A stretch of DNA of 64,000 nt from Ureibacillus galli (GTDB lineage: Bacteria > Bacillota > Bacilli > Bacillales_A > Planococcaceae): positions 277,054 through 341,053 of the forward strand of contig NZ_JACSQA010000001.1 in the NCBI RefSeq assembly GCF_014836845.1, given 5' to 3'. Both the position numbers and the translations under genes were made by a program. Positions 16,302 to 24,905 of this stretch are shown in pieces. The notes under the pieces were generated by a model. It saw nothing but the letters and a program-made list of their open reading frames with translations, was not told where the DNA came from and did no database searches. Within the stretch, counting starts at the first letter, position 1; the number at the start of each line of letters is the position of its first letter.

Positions 16302-17285
16302 CTATAGGAAACTAGTGAGCGTTACAAATAAATAGACAATAGACGTAATCAGTAGAAATAGTACGAAAACAAATCTCGCTTTAAAGACACTTAATAACAT
16401 AATCATATTTTTCAAATCAATCATTGGACCATACACTAAAAAGGCTAGAATCGAAGTGGAAGGAAACAAATTTCGAAAGGAAGCTCCGATAAAGGCATCC
16501 GCCTCTGAGCATAACGATAAAAAGAATGCTAATCCCATCATCACAATCGTTGAATGATAAACACTATCGCCAAATGCTAACAATGATTGGGCGGGGACGA
16601 AGGTTTGTAAAGAAGCTGCCACAAAGGCACCAATAATTAAATACTTACTCATGTCAAAAAATTCATCAATCGAATGTTGGAACATCCCTTTTACTCTCTG
16701 ATATAAAGGTGGTCGTTTTGCTATTGAATTTGAGACACTACGTTCCTTTTGTTTTAATTGATTGGACTTAAATAAAAAACTAATTACTAAGGCAATGGCT
16801 AACGCTGCGATGAAGCCAACCCCCATACGTAACAAAGCCATTCTCATATCATTCCCAAATGCCATGTACGTTGAAAGAATAACAATCGGATTAATTAAAG
16901 GACCAGTTAATAAAAATCCAACACCTGCATACAATGGGACACCTTTATCGATTAATTTTCGAACAATCGGAACGATCCCACATTCACAAGCAGGGAATAA
17001 TGCACCAACAATACAACTCGTCAACACTGCCTTTACTTTACTTTTTGGTATCCATGACTTGATATGTTCTTCCGTTATAAATATTTGAATAAAACCGGCA
17101 ATCAGAACACCTATTAAAACAAATGGAATGGCTTCGATTAAAATGCTAAGAAAAATTGTATTTAACTGGGGTAAAGAAGTCATTTTTTCCGTAACGAAAA
17201 ATGGACTAAAAAAAACGAAACCAAGGACTAAAAGGAGGAAAATGATCGTAGATAGATTAAAAGAGGATTTTTTGCTATAGGGCAT
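16302..17285 (-). CDS. ycgR: YcgR/DUF318 family permease
   Basis: A 327-aa membrane protein of the permease (DUF318/ArsP-like) family with about eight segments. Conserved features include FPACECGIVPIVRKLIDKGVPL (about residues 98-120), TGPLINPIVI and, in the second half, LCSEADAFIGASF with FLVYGPMIDLKN. The Cys-rich first half and polar intramembrane motifs suggest transport of a metal or metalloid compound. The partner gene ycgQ follows in the same operon. AAGGAG is correctly spaced for the ATG. The 309 bases upstream hold two terminator hairpins belonging to yneF. Confidence 0.88.
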   Translation of the reverse strand: MPYSKKSSFNLSTIIFLLLVLGFVFFSPFFVTEKMTSLPQLNTIFLSILIEAIPFVLIGVLIAGFIQIFITEEHIKSWIPKSKVKAVLTSCIVGALFPACECGIVPIVRKLIDKGVPLYAGVGFLLTGPLINPIVILSTYMAFGNDMRMALLRMGVGFIAALAIALVISFLFKSNQLKQKERSVSNSIAKRPPLYQRVKGMFQHSIDEFFDMSKYLIIGAFVAASLQTFVPAQSLLAFGDSVYHSTIVMMGLAFFLSLCSEADAFIGASFRNLFPSTSILAFLVYGPMIDLKNMIMLLSVFKARFVFVLFLLITSIVYLFVTLTSFL

Positions 17286-17486
17286 TGAAACTCACTCCTT
17301 CTACATATTTTCATAGGACTAGTTGTTCGTTAACATTTATATCTACCTTGTTCTAAATTTTCTATTATCAAAATTACAACATACTATTTTTCAAATCTCC
17401 TATAGTAATTTTAGTATGGAAACATTAAAACATGCTAAAAAAATGATTATTTTTCAAATGACAAAATAAATTACTTAAAAAATGAA

Positions 17487-17523
17487 AAAGTGCAATTTCA
17501 GCTTAAAGCTAAAATTACACTTT
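17487..17523 (-). terminator. Second hairpin downstream of yneF
   Basis: AAAGTGTAATTTTAGC and GCTGAAATTGCACTTT pair with two mismatches around TTTAA and are followed by TTC on the minus strand. It is a tandem back-up to the hairpin at 17554. Confidence 0.6.
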
Positions 17524-17553
17524 CGAAAAATTTTACTTAACCATAGAAAGTAA

Positions 17554-17584
17554 AACAACAGTTTAACTTATGCAAACTGTTGTT
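17554..17584 (-). terminator. yneF terminator
   Basis: A perfect stem, AACAACAGTTT with AAACTGTTGTT, is followed by TTAC-type T-rich sequence on the minus strand, 11 bases after the yneF stop. Confidence 0.7.
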
Positions 17585-17594
17585 GAGATTACAA

Positions 17595-17816
17595 TTATTT
17601 ACTTTGTAATTTGTTCATTTGTGCCATCATTTGACGAACTTGCTTTTCAGATGGTTTACGTCCCATTTGAGCCATCATGACACGAATCATTTGTTCATTG
17701 ATTGGTGGGTTTTCTTTTAAATATTTCATCATATACTGACGTGCTAAAAAGAAACCTAGTGCAACGCCCCCTACTAGAGCGATAATTACGATAAGAATCC
17801 AAGCCCATGTAGCCAT
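17595..17816 (-). CDS. yneF: UPF0154 membrane protein YneF
   Basis: A 73-aa protein with one N-terminal membrane helix ([20 protein letters not shown]) and a conserved C-terminal half ([32 protein letters not shown]). This is the UPF0154 pattern. The function is unknown. In Bacillus it neighbours sirA and tkt. I place the start at the ATG at 17816 because GGAGGAGG lies just upstream. A longer frame starting at 17894 would not give the family's usual N-terminus. It is transcribed after sirA. Confidence 0.93.
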   Translation of the reverse strand: MATWAWILIVIIALVGGVALGFFLARQYMMKYLKENPPINEQMIRVMMAQMGRKPSEKQVRQMMAQMNKLQSK

Positions 17817-18033
17817 TTTGTGCCTACCTCCTCCACTGCCGTTGATACCATGAATCAAACTTTGTTCAACCGCTTTATATGCATGGAAAATCAAGTTTTA
17901 CATTCATATAAAGAGAACAAAGATAAACTCTCCATGAAGGATTATACACTATAAACTGCTTAGATACTAGCTTTTCAACTGTTTTTTCTATAAACGTTAT
18001 CTCAAACCCATCCGCCGTAAAAACTATTCATTT

Positions 18034-18462
18034 CTAGTAAGATGCATGTTTAATCGGTTTTAACCAGCCACATTCCGATTCTTCCGTGTTGAAAGCTATA
18101 AACGAATCATTCATTTGGCTCAAACTATGGAATAAATCCAAATCTAACATGCGGGATCCCTCACAAATGGCCTCTATATGATAATTACATACTTTTATTT
18201 TTAAACCACCTTTAAGTCGGTGTTCAAATTTTAAATAATCATCTACCCATTGAATTGTCGGGAAACTCTTTTTTAAATGCTCGTAAATTACACCATGTAC
18301 CATTCTTCCTTCGATTGGTTCACAGAGATAGCTTAGCTGCTTATCCGCAGAGGACTCGAGAGCTTGCTCTTTAGTCGATACCATTTCAAGAAGCATTCTT
18401 TCCCTTCCAAATACAAAAGACTGGTACTGTTTTTTTATATGAAATATTGAATATGTTCTCAT
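18034..18462 (-). CDS. sirA: Sporulation inhibitor of replication SirA
   Basis: A 142-aa protein with the SirA N-terminus (MRTYSIFHIKKQYQSFVFGR, then ERMLLEM). SirA is made under Spo0A control at the onset of sporulation and binds DnaA domain I to block new rounds of replication. The start is at 18462, where GGAGG is properly spaced. A longer frame from 18489 would add nine unlikely residues. It lies upstream of yneF as in B. subtilis, but tkt, normally next door, is about 7 kb away here because an accessory block has been inserted. Confidence 0.9.
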   Translation of the reverse strand: MRTYSIFHIKKQYQSFVFGRERMLLEMVSTKEQALESSADKQLSYLCEPIEGRMVHGVIYEHLKKSFPTIQWVDDYLKFEHRLKGGLKIKVCNYHIEAICEGSRMLDLDLFHSLSQMNDSFIAFNTEESECGWLKPIKHASY

Positions 18463-18692
18463 GTTACGTCCTCCTCTCATTACTAACATTATAAAGAATA
18501 GATTCTGAATATTTTGTCAAAGGGTGTCATGACTTTTCTTCTATTTTTGTCAAAATAGCATGAATGACTAATTTCGTTCACTTTTCCTAGATTCTCTCAG
18601 CCCCAAGACCTAGTGAAAAATGCAATTCGAGTCCGTTTTAAGAAATATCTTTAAGAGATAACATAAAGGTACAACAGAAAGGAGCAAGAGAA

Positions 18693-19046
18693 ATGAAAAA
18701 ATTATTTCTATTATTAGTTGGAGGTATCACTGCAATCGTCGCCCTTTGTTTAGTTGGGCCACTACTTGGCTTTGCTTTTTCTGCATTACTAGTCTTCTTA
18801 GGTATGCATTATTACGTAAAGGCAACATCAACAATGATGAAAGTAGTTTGGGTTGCAATTGGTCTTGTGGGTATATTTTCAGCCATTTCAAATGTACCAG
18901 CGATTATCGGTTTAGCTGCATTAGTTGTTCTATATATCATTTATAAAAAATGGAACAACGAAGAAGTTTCTTTGAAACAAATAAAAGAAGATTCGAGTGA
19001 TCCATTCACAAACTTTGAAAAAGAATGGGCAAAATTAACAAAATAA
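18693..19046 (+). CDS. LiaI-like membrane protein
   Basis: A 117-aa protein with three to four membrane segments in its first 85 residues and a soluble tail ending DPFTNFEKEWAKLTK. It is the family often mis-described as a flagellar basal-body rod protein and is equivalent to LiaI, the membrane anchor for the PspA-like LiaH. AAGGAG precedes the ATG. It is the first gene of the liaIH-FSR-like cluster. The LiaR-controlled promoter should lie in the 230 bases upstream, where I see no confident operator. Confidence 0.82.
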   Translation: MKKLFLLLVGGITAIVALCLVGPLLGFAFSALLVFLGMHYYVKATSTMMKVVWVAIGLVGIFSAISNVPAIIGLAALVVLYIIYKKWNNEEVSLKQIKEDSSDPFTNFEKEWAKLTK

Positions 19047-19060
19047 AGGAGAGATAAGAA

Positions 19061-19717
19061 ATGGTAGGTTTATTAAAAAGATTTAAATATACGGTAGAGG
19101 CAGATTTACACGAACTTTTCGATAAAAAGGAAAGAAAAAATCCAGTTGCAATGTTAAATCAGTATATACGAGAAGCGGAAAAACAAACGGAACAAACAGG
19201 GAAATTACTACAAAGACAGGAAAAATTAAAGGAACAACTAGAAAGTGAATTAAAAGAAGCAAATGACATGCTAGAAAAACGCACTGCACAGCTACAACTA
19301 GCTGAACAAGCAATGGAAGAAGATTTAATAACATTTGCCCGTTCTGAAGTTGAAACATATAAAACGCGTCAAATTACGTTATTAGAAAGTCTTGAAACAA
19401 CAAATAAGGAATTTATCGCACTTGAACAAAAATTTGAAACAATGAAGCACAAAATTAAAGATATGAAGGTACGTCAGCTTCAATTAATGGGAAAAGAGAA
19501 TGTTACACGCGCCCATCATAAAATGAACGCCGTTATTGAATCAAATCAGGAATCGAATTTCGATGATTTATCTTCTTACATTGATAATCTTGCGAATAAA
19601 ATTGAAAAAGATTATGAACGGACTCAATTAGAGGCACGTTTAGCTGGACTTGAAAAAACTCATCATAGTAGCAATGTAAAAGAAATAGAACAGAACACAT
19701 CTAGTACAAACGACTAA
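19061..19717 (+). CDS. liaH: PspA/IM30 family protein (LiaH-like)
   Basis: A 218-aa protein that is almost entirely coiled coil and fits the PspA/IM30/LiaH fold: residues 25-150 are a long antiparallel helical hairpin (YIREAEKQTEQTGKLL; RQEKLKEQLESELKEA). It forms large oligomers that protect the cytoplasmic membrane under envelope stress. It starts 14 bases after the LiaI-like gene and shares its ribosome-binding context (AAGGAGAG). A hairpin at 19740-19767 separates it from liaF, as in the usual strongly induced liaIH unit with read-through into liaFSR. Confidence 0.9.
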   Translation: MVGLLKRFKYTVEADLHELFDKKERKNPVAMLNQYIREAEKQTEQTGKLLQRQEKLKEQLESELKEANDMLEKRTAQLQLAEQAMEEDLITFARSEVETYKTRQITLLESLETTNKEFIALEQKFETMKHKIKDMKVRQLQLMGKENVTRAHHKMNAVIESNQESNFDDLSSYIDNLANKIEKDYERTQLEARLAGLEKTHHSSNVKEIEQNTSSTND

Positions 19718-19739
19718 ACATGTTATAATAACCAATATT

Positions 19740-19770
19740 AGGAGAAGGCTTTTACGAGTCTTCTCCTTAG
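19740..19770 (+). terminator. Partial terminator between liaH and liaF
   Basis: AGGAGAAG and CTTCTCCT pair across a 12-base loop. The following T run is short, so read-through into liaF is plausible. Confidence 0.6.
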
Positions 19771-19834
19771 ATTCTGTATAAAAGACTCATTTTTAAAGGA
19801 ACAGCAACTTAAATCGTAAAAAGGAGGAACCATC

Positions 19835-20512
19835 TTGAACAGATTGAGTACGGACCTATTAACATTCATCACAATCACCGTGTTATTAATTGTGTTCGTT
19901 GAGCTTACGATTTTTAATAATGGTGGCGCCTTTTTACTTATTATTGGTGCTCTCCTACTCTATTATAGCTTTTCAAAAAATAAAAGAATGTTTTTCTGGG
20001 TTGGTAGTTTATTTATCTTTTTCGCTATTTTATCGGTTTGGAGTTTACGACTTCTAATCGTTGGTATTTTAATTTATCTCCTTTATAAGCATCTTACAAA
20101 GGAACAAAAAACCATTATGATCGATACCCAATTAGTTCCAACAACTTTAAAGAAAAATGACCTTTTTGGTAGTACTACTTCCCCCCTTGAACAATATAAA
20201 TGGGAAGATGTGCATATTCAAAAATTAATTGGCGATATAACAATCGATGCGACGGAAACAATTTTACCGGCAGGAACTTCTGTCATCTCAATCCGTCAAT
20301 CCATCGGCAAAGTAACTATCGTTTTACCATATGAAATCCCTTTCCGCATCCAATATTCCACGATATTAGGGGAAGCGAGACTTTTAGGGAAATCCAAAAG
20401 ACTGATAAATGAAAAGCTTGTTTTCGAAGATGGTCATCCTGAGGACGCTAAGCGCAAACTAATTATCCATGTAGCAACTTGGTTAGGAGATGTGGAGGTG
20501 ATTCGAAAATGA
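19835..20512 (+). CDS. liaF: LiaF-type membrane inhibitor of LiaRS
   Basis: A 225-aa protein with about four N-terminal membrane segments (residues 1-88) and a C-terminal beta-rich LiaF domain (WEDVHIQKLIGDITIDATETILPAGTSVISI; VVLP-type hydrophobic strands; WLGDVEVIRK). LiaF proteins inhibit the LiaS kinase in the absence of cell-wall stress. The start is a TTG at 19835 behind AAGGAGG. Its TGA overlaps the liaS ATG by the ATGA arrangement, which indicates translational coupling. Confidence 0.92.
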   Translation: MNRLSTDLLTFITITVLLIVFVELTIFNNGGAFLLIIGALLLYYSFSKNKRMFFWVGSLFIFFAILSVWSLRLLIVGILIYLLYKHLTKEQKTIMIDTQLVPTTLKKNDLFGSTTSPLEQYKWEDVHIQKLIGDITIDATETILPAGTSVISIRQSIGKVTIVLPYEIPFRIQYSTILGEARLLGKSKRLINEKLVFEDGHPEDAKRKLIIHVATWLGDVEVIRK

Positions 20513-21588
20513 TATCCTTTGTTTTTCGTATCATCACACTATTCCTATTATTAAGTAGCATGACGTTTGGTTTTATCTATTTATTTGAAGGAACCCCAGA
20601 TGAAGATTGGAGTTTTTTATGGGAGCAAGATGTTGAAAATTTCCCTATTCTTACGATTATCCTGATTGCTCTCTTTATGATTAGTTTTATTATTAGTATA
20701 TGGATGAGTGCTGTGGCTAAATCGAGGGAAGTATCTGCTACTCGTTACGTAAAACAGTTAGTAGAGCCTGATTTTTCATTGAAGAAAAAGAGAAATATTT
20801 CATATACATTAAAAAAGGCTTTAACCCAAGCAAATGAATTAATTGAAACGCAAAGAAAAAGCTTACAGCGTTTATCCAATGAGAAAGCGGAAGCAAATGA
20901 TAAAATTATCCAAGAACAAATTATTGCGGAAAGGCAGCGGTTAGCTAGAGAACTACATGACTCTGTATCACAACAACTGTTTGCTGCATCTATGTTATTA
21001 TCTTCTATTACCGAGCGAGATGAGGATCTCGGATCTTCAAAAACGACTTTAACTCAAGTGGAGAAAATTGTTCAGCAAGCCCAATTAGAAATGAGAGCTT
21101 TATTACTTCATTTACGTCCAATTGCCCTTAGAAACAATACGCTTGCTCAAGGATTAACCGAGCTCATTCAAGAACTACAACAAAAAGTCTATTTCAATAT
21201 TGAATACCAAATCGAAGAAATTGTCCTTTCAAAAGCGGAAGAAGATCATTTATTCCGTATTGCACAAGAGGCATTATCCAATACATTACGGCATGCAAAA
21301 GCATCTGAAGTAGAACTACTATTGATTGCGAGAGACAATGTTGGCATTTTACGTATTCAAGATAATGGCCAAGGTTTTCATATGGAAGAAGATAAAAACA
21401 CTTCCTATGGATTGAAAAATATAGCAGAACGGGCAGTGGAAATCGGTTGTACTTATAAAATTGTTTCTGTTCCAGGGGAAGGAACGATTGTGGAAGTAAA
21501 AGTGCCAATTAAACACACTGACCACATTGAACCATCGAAAAAAAGTGCTTCTATAATTGAGAAAAAAGAAGATGGTGGAAATCATTAA
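20509..21588 (+). CDS. liaS: LiaS-type sensor histidine kinase (NarL-linked, VraS-like)
   Basis: A 359-aa two-component kinase. Two N-terminal membrane helices (residues 1-30 and 44-68) flank a very short extracytoplasmic loop, as in intramembrane-sensing kinases. A coiled coil follows, then the HisKA_3 dimerisation box (RQRLARELHDSVSQQLFAAS, about residues 143-162; phospho-acceptor His) and an HATPase domain (NTLRHAKAS; DNGQGF; YGLKNIAERA). The start at 20509 is set by the GGAGGTG site and the overlap with liaF. It phosphorylates LiaR in response to lipid II-targeting antibiotics. Confidence 0.93.
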   Translation: MISFVFRIITLFLLLSSMTFGFIYLFEGTPDEDWSFLWEQDVENFPILTIILIALFMISFIISIWMSAVAKSREVSATRYVKQLVEPDFSLKKKRNISYTLKKALTQANELIETQRKSLQRLSNEKAEANDKIIQEQIIAERQRLARELHDSVSQQLFAASMLLSSITERDEDLGSSKTTLTQVEKIVQQAQLEMRALLLHLRPIALRNNTLAQGLTELIQELQQKVYFNIEYQIEEIVLSKAEEDHLFRIAQEALSNTLRHAKASEVELLLIARDNVGILRIQDNGQGFHMEEDKNTSYGLKNIAERAVEIGCTYKIVSVPGEGTIVEVKVPIKHTDHIEPSKKSASIIEKKEDGGNH

Positions 21589-21618
21589 AATTGAAAGTTT
21601 GAAATGGGAGATGGAAAT

Positions 21619-22251
21619 ATGATAAGAGTGTTAATAGTCGATGATCATGAAATGGTACGGATCGGTGTATCGGCCTACCTTTCAGCACAACAGGATATGA
21701 CCGTTGTTGGCGAGGCGACAAATGGTGCAGAAGCGATTGAAAAAGCCCTCGAATTGAAGCCTGATATTATTTTAATGGATAATGTTATGCCCGTTTTAAC
21801 TGGTGCGGAGGCAACCGCGCAAATTTTACAAAAGTGGCCGACTGCAAAAATTATGATGGTAACTAGTTTCTTAGATGATGACAAAGTTTATCCTGCCTTA
21901 GAAGCTGGTGCAGTCAGTTACATATTAAAAACATCCAATGCAAAACAAATTGCAGAAGCGATTCGTAAAACAATGAATGGTGAAACGGTTTTAGAACCAG
22001 AAGTTACAACGAAAATGATGTCACGAATGCGAAGTAACTCCTCCTCCCCTCTTTACGAACAACTGACGGAACGGGAAATGGAAGTACTTCTACTCGTAGC
22101 CCAAGGCAAAACAAACCAAGATATTGCCGATGAATTATTTATCGCCTTAAAGACGGTCAAAACTCATGTTAGCAACATTTTAGCCAAATTAGATGTACAG
22201 GACCGTACGCAAGCTGTTGTCTATGCATTTCAAAATGGGTTAGTAAAATAA
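21619..22251 (+). CDS. liaR: LiaR-type response regulator (NarL family, VraR-like)
   Basis: A 210-aa response regulator. The receiver domain (residues 1-120) has the acidic pair in VDDHE, the phospho-acceptor Asp in [10 protein letters not shown] (about 54) and the conserved Lys in SYILKT (about 104). A LuxR-type helix-turn-helix closes it ([36 protein letters not shown]). I start it at 21619, where GGGAG is 8 bases upstream, rather than 21604. It activates the liaIH promoter. It is the last gene of the cluster, with a terminator downstream. Confidence 0.94.
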   Translation: MIRVLIVDDHEMVRIGVSAYLSAQQDMTVVGEATNGAEAIEKALELKPDIILMDNVMPVLTGAEATAQILQKWPTAKIMMVTSFLDDDKVYPALEAGAVSYILKTSNAKQIAEAIRKTMNGETVLEPEVTTKMMSRMRSNSSSPLYEQLTEREMEVLLLVAQGKTNQDIADELFIALKTVKTHVSNILAKLDVQDRTQAVVYAFQNGLVK

Positions 22252-22313
22252 TAATCCTAACATCACTATTATCTTTCCATTTTAAAGCCATTCAAATTAA
22301 AAATAGTATTGTT

Positions 22314-22359
22314 GATGAAAAGGAACATTGTATACACAACCCTCTTTTTCATCTTTTTT
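22314..22359 (+). terminator. liaR terminator
   Basis: GATGAAAA and TTTTCATC pair across a long loop and are followed by TTTTTT. A second short hairpin (GGACTTC with GAAGTCC, 22402-22421) follows. Confidence 0.65.
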
Positions 22360-22445
22360 GGCTTTGTTAAACTCTATTATGTTTTTTCATAAAAATTTTC
22401 GGGACTTCTTATTTGAAGTCCTTTAGTACTTGTTATATCGAAAAT

Positions 22446-23435
22446 TCAAGAAATAAATTCATTTGAAATTATTTTTACATACGTTCCTTCCTCAGCTTTT
22501 CTTTTAGCGTTTTCGTTCATTTTTTTAATTTCAGTTGATATTTCAGAAGAAGGTATAAGTTGAGCATTATAGAATACTGATGGATCAATTAGCCTTAATT
22601 TATTTTTACGATGTAAATGATATTCTACTGTATCTTCTTCAACTTTTACGCTTTGATGTATTTGATTTAAAAGATTTTCAACATCTTTATCGTTGGATAA
22701 TCGTAAGAGGTTCAACACTTCTTCGTCAGTTCCCAGCAATGTATTCATAGTGATTATTTTTTTATCCAAAGCAATTTTTAAAGTCTTAGCCAATAAATCA
22801 TAACCATAAATATTTAGTGGATTCATAAAAAAATCAATAACCTCTTTGTAATAAATTTTTACAAACCATTCAGCAGTATTTATATCCTTTAGATATATTT
22901 TTCCTTCTATAATAATTAGATTATGTAAGAAGATTTCAATTTCTTCTATTGTGATGTTCTCGTAGTGATACATATCTCTCAAAGTATAATCTATCCTGTC
23001 AACGCATAACTCAGGAGCAGGCTGTTCGAGCAAACTCCATTTACTGTTATCTAATAGAAGACTTCTATAATCGTATCCGTATTTACTAAGAATATAAGGG
23101 ATTTCTGAATTAGTGATGATTTGATCATAAATTTTTTCGTGGTAATCCTCGTCTCTATTTTCAAACACAAAATCTATAACATGTGAAAATGCAGTATGCG
23201 ATATATCGTGTAATAATCCAGCAATTTGTTCTTCTAAAGAGCCACCAAGTTTTTTTATTAGGAGCATTACGCCTACGGAATGTTCATATCTTGTTACATC
23301 CCACTTTTCATTAACAAAATAACTTGCTCCTCCCTGGTAAACACCTTTCAATCTTTGAACTGGATTACTATAAATAAGTTCTTCAAGAATTCCATCAATT
23401 ACATAGTCTCCGTAAATAGGATCTATTATCTTCAT
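22446..23435 (-). CDS. HD-domain phosphohydrolase (dNTPase-like)
   Basis: A 329-aa HD-domain protein. The H...HD...D signature is visible as RYEHSVGV (about residue 54), GLLHDISHTAFSHV (about 78-92) and CVDRIDYTLRDM (about 146), which matches deoxynucleoside triphosphate triphosphohydrolase-type enzymes, though the substrate is unknown. It begins MKIIDPIYGDYVIDG, at 23435 with AGGGGTAAG upstream. An N-terminal extension to 23510 is possible but less likely. Not part of a visible operon; it is inserted between the lia cluster and the CoA-transferase genes. Nearby DNA carries a 14-bp inverted repeat. Confidence 0.85.
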   Translation of the reverse strand: MKIIDPIYGDYVIDGILEELIYSNPVQRLKGVYQGGASYFVNEKWDVTRYEHSVGVMLLIKKLGGSLEEQIAGLLHDISHTAFSHVIDFVFENRDEDYHEKIYDQIITNSEIPYILSKYGYDYRSLLLDNSKWSLLEQPAPELCVDRIDYTLRDMYHYENITIEEIEIFLHNLIIIEGKIYLKDINTAEWFVKIYYKEVIDFFMNPLNIYGYDLLAKTLKIALDKKIITMNTLLGTDEEVLNLLRLSNDKDVENLLNQIHQSVKVEEDTVEYHLHRKNKLRLIDPSVFYNAQLIPSSEISTEIKKMNENAKRKAEEGTYVKIISNEFIS

Positions 23436-23485
23436 TTTACTTACCCCTTTATGCACGATTGCAGAAAATTGATCGCCTATGCCTT

Positions 23486-23677
23486 TCATGTTACTGTTGG
23501 TGAAAAACATTTACCAAACCGTACTACTTTTTTAAAGGGCATAAGTTTAACTGTCTTTGTATTTCGTTGAGTTACTTCTTGCAATACAGGTTCCCTTGTA
23601 AAAAGTTTTTTAACGATGTTGAAACTATTCGACTTTTTAATCTCCTCTAGCAATTCTACTAAAAACAATCCTTTCAA
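23486..23677 (-). CDS. Possible small protein, 63 aa, unrecognised
   Basis: A 63-residue frame opening MKGLFLVELLEEIKKSN and ending FGKCFSPTVT. It starts just downstream (minus strand) of the perfect inverted repeat at 23675-23714. It is basic, with no membrane segment. I cannot tell whether it is translated. The only support is length and position, plus AAGGATTG-like sequence in front of the start. Treat it as uncertain. The 490-base interval 23436-23926 contains otherwise only this repeat and a terminator. Confidence 0.3.
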   Translation of the reverse strand: MKGLFLVELLEEIKKSNSFNIVKKLFTREPVLQEVTQRNTKTVKLMPFKKVVRFGKCFSPTVT

Positions 23678-23714
23678 ACGAATGTTCTCTATTTAATTGT
23701 AGAACATTCGTTTG
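23675..23714. repeat. Perfect 14-bp inverted repeat with LexA-box-like arms
   Basis: CAAACGAATGTTCT and AGAACATTCGTTTG flank 12 bases. Each arm contains GAAC-N4-GTTT, one mismatch from the SOS half-site pattern CGAAC-N4-GTTCG. It could be a protein-binding site or an RNA hairpin. Confidence 0.5.
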
Positions 23715-23809
23715 TTCACTTCAATTATCAATAGAATGATTTAACTAAGCATTTTTTATAATTATAAGTAGGAAAACTCGAATTAGTAGCCTTTCATTAT
23801 TACTAAGCA

Positions 23810-23844
23810 CAAAAAAACTACTACAAAAGATTCGTTGTAGTAGT
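23810..23844 (-). terminator. Terminator of the sco/IclR operon
   Basis: ACTACTACAA and TTGTAGTAGT pair around 8 bases and are followed by TTTTTTT on the minus strand. Confidence 0.85.
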
Positions 23845-23926
23845 TAAAAATATAAGGTTTGCCTAACTCCCCAAGAAATCCTTCCTGAAAAGTAATATAG
23901 TTTATGAGAATAGGATTGAAATCATG

Positions 23927-24169
23927 CTAACGATCTATATTTTTTTTATAGTTGGTCGATAATCTTATCATCTCTGTTCCAATTTTATATCGTTTTGTCT
24001 GTTCATCGACAGTTAATAGATTTTCATCTCGTAATATAGTTAAGATGCGATGTAATGTACTAGGTGGTAAACGTAAATATCGAGCTAACTCATTGACTCC
24101 CCACTGAGGTTGTTCATCGATGAAGGCACGCAAAACAGCAAAGGCTTTCGAAATTGAATTATTATTCAT
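23927..24169 (-). pseudogene. IclR family regulator, HTH domain only (truncated)
   Basis: The 80 residues comprise only the IclR winged helix: FAVLRAFIDEQPQWGVNELA, LPPSTLHRILTILRDENLL and KRYKIGTEMIRL. Family members are about 250 aa, with a C-terminal ligand-binding domain that is absent here. A stop follows NYKKNIDR, and no remainder is found in any frame of the next 400 bases. It may still bind DNA without effector control, or be dead. It follows the 3-oxoacid CoA-transferase genes in the same direction, so it may have regulated them. Confidence 0.8.
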
Positions 24170-24248
24170 AGATTACTCCTCAAGTGAAAAAGTAACAGCA
24201 AAAACAGGTCAAAGATTTTGAAATATTATTCTTTAAATACTAAAAGTT

Positions 24249-24905
24249 TTAACGGACTTCCATCTCTGCTAAATCTTTGGCGATTGAAAAGGACGCTTCT
24301 GTTTTATTTTTTATTTCTTCTACCGTTACTCCAGGTGCGGTTTCTACTAGAATCATACCTTCATTCGTAAAATCAAACACGCCTAAATCGGTAATTAAAC
24401 GATCCACAACTCCTTGACCAGTTAATGGTAAAGTACATTCCTTCTTCACTTTCGATTCCCCGTTTTTTGAAACATGTTCCATTATGACAACGACTCGTTT
24501 TGCACCATGTACTAAATCCATTGCACCCCCCATGCCTTTTACCATTTTCCCTGGAATCATCCAGTTTGCTAAATCGCCTGTTTCTGATACTTCCATTCCA
24601 CCTAAAATCGCAATATCAACATGTCCGCCGCGAATCATCGCAAAGCTTTCGGCAGAATCAAAAAAGGAAGCACCTTTTACAGTCGTAACGGTTTCTTTTC
24701 CTGCATTAATTAAATCTGGATCTACCTCTTCCTCTGTCGGGTAAGCACCAATTCCTAATAATCCATTTTCGGATTGTAATAGCACTTGATAATCAGATGG
24801 AATCTCATTCGCTACGAGGGTTGGCATGCCAATACCAAGGTTAACGACCATTCCATTTTCAATCTCTTTTACTGCTCTTTGTACGATTAATAATCGATTA
24901 GACAT
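24249..24905 (-). CDS. scoB: 3-oxoacid CoA-transferase subunit B
   Basis: A 218-aa beta subunit of a class I CoA-transferase. The catalytic Glu lies in the motif [10 protein letters not shown] (about residues 43-52), followed by [15 protein letters not shown]. With the alpha subunit it moves CoA between succinyl-CoA and acetoacetate or another oxoacid. Its ATG overlaps the alpha subunit stop (TAATG), so the pair is co-translated. Substrate range (succinyl- versus butyryl-type) cannot be read from sequence alone. The truncated IclR gene is next in the operon. Confidence 0.92.
   Translation of the reverse strand: MSNRLLIVQRAVKEIENGMVVNLGIGMPTLVANEIPSDYQVLLQSENGLLGIGAYPTEEEVDPDLINAGKETVTTVKGASFFDSAESFAMIRGGHVDIAILGGMEVSETGDLANWMIPGKMVKGMGGAMDLVHGAKRVVVIMEHVSKNGESKVKKECTLPLTGQGVVDRLITDLGVFDFTNEGMILVETAPGVTVEEIKNKTEASFSIAKDLAEMEVR

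Noticed and set aside
18540..18692. LiaR box upstream of the LiaI-like gene
   Set aside because: I looked for an inverted repeat of the expected type and found only weak partial matches (AAGACCTAG, GAGTCCG), not enough to annotate.
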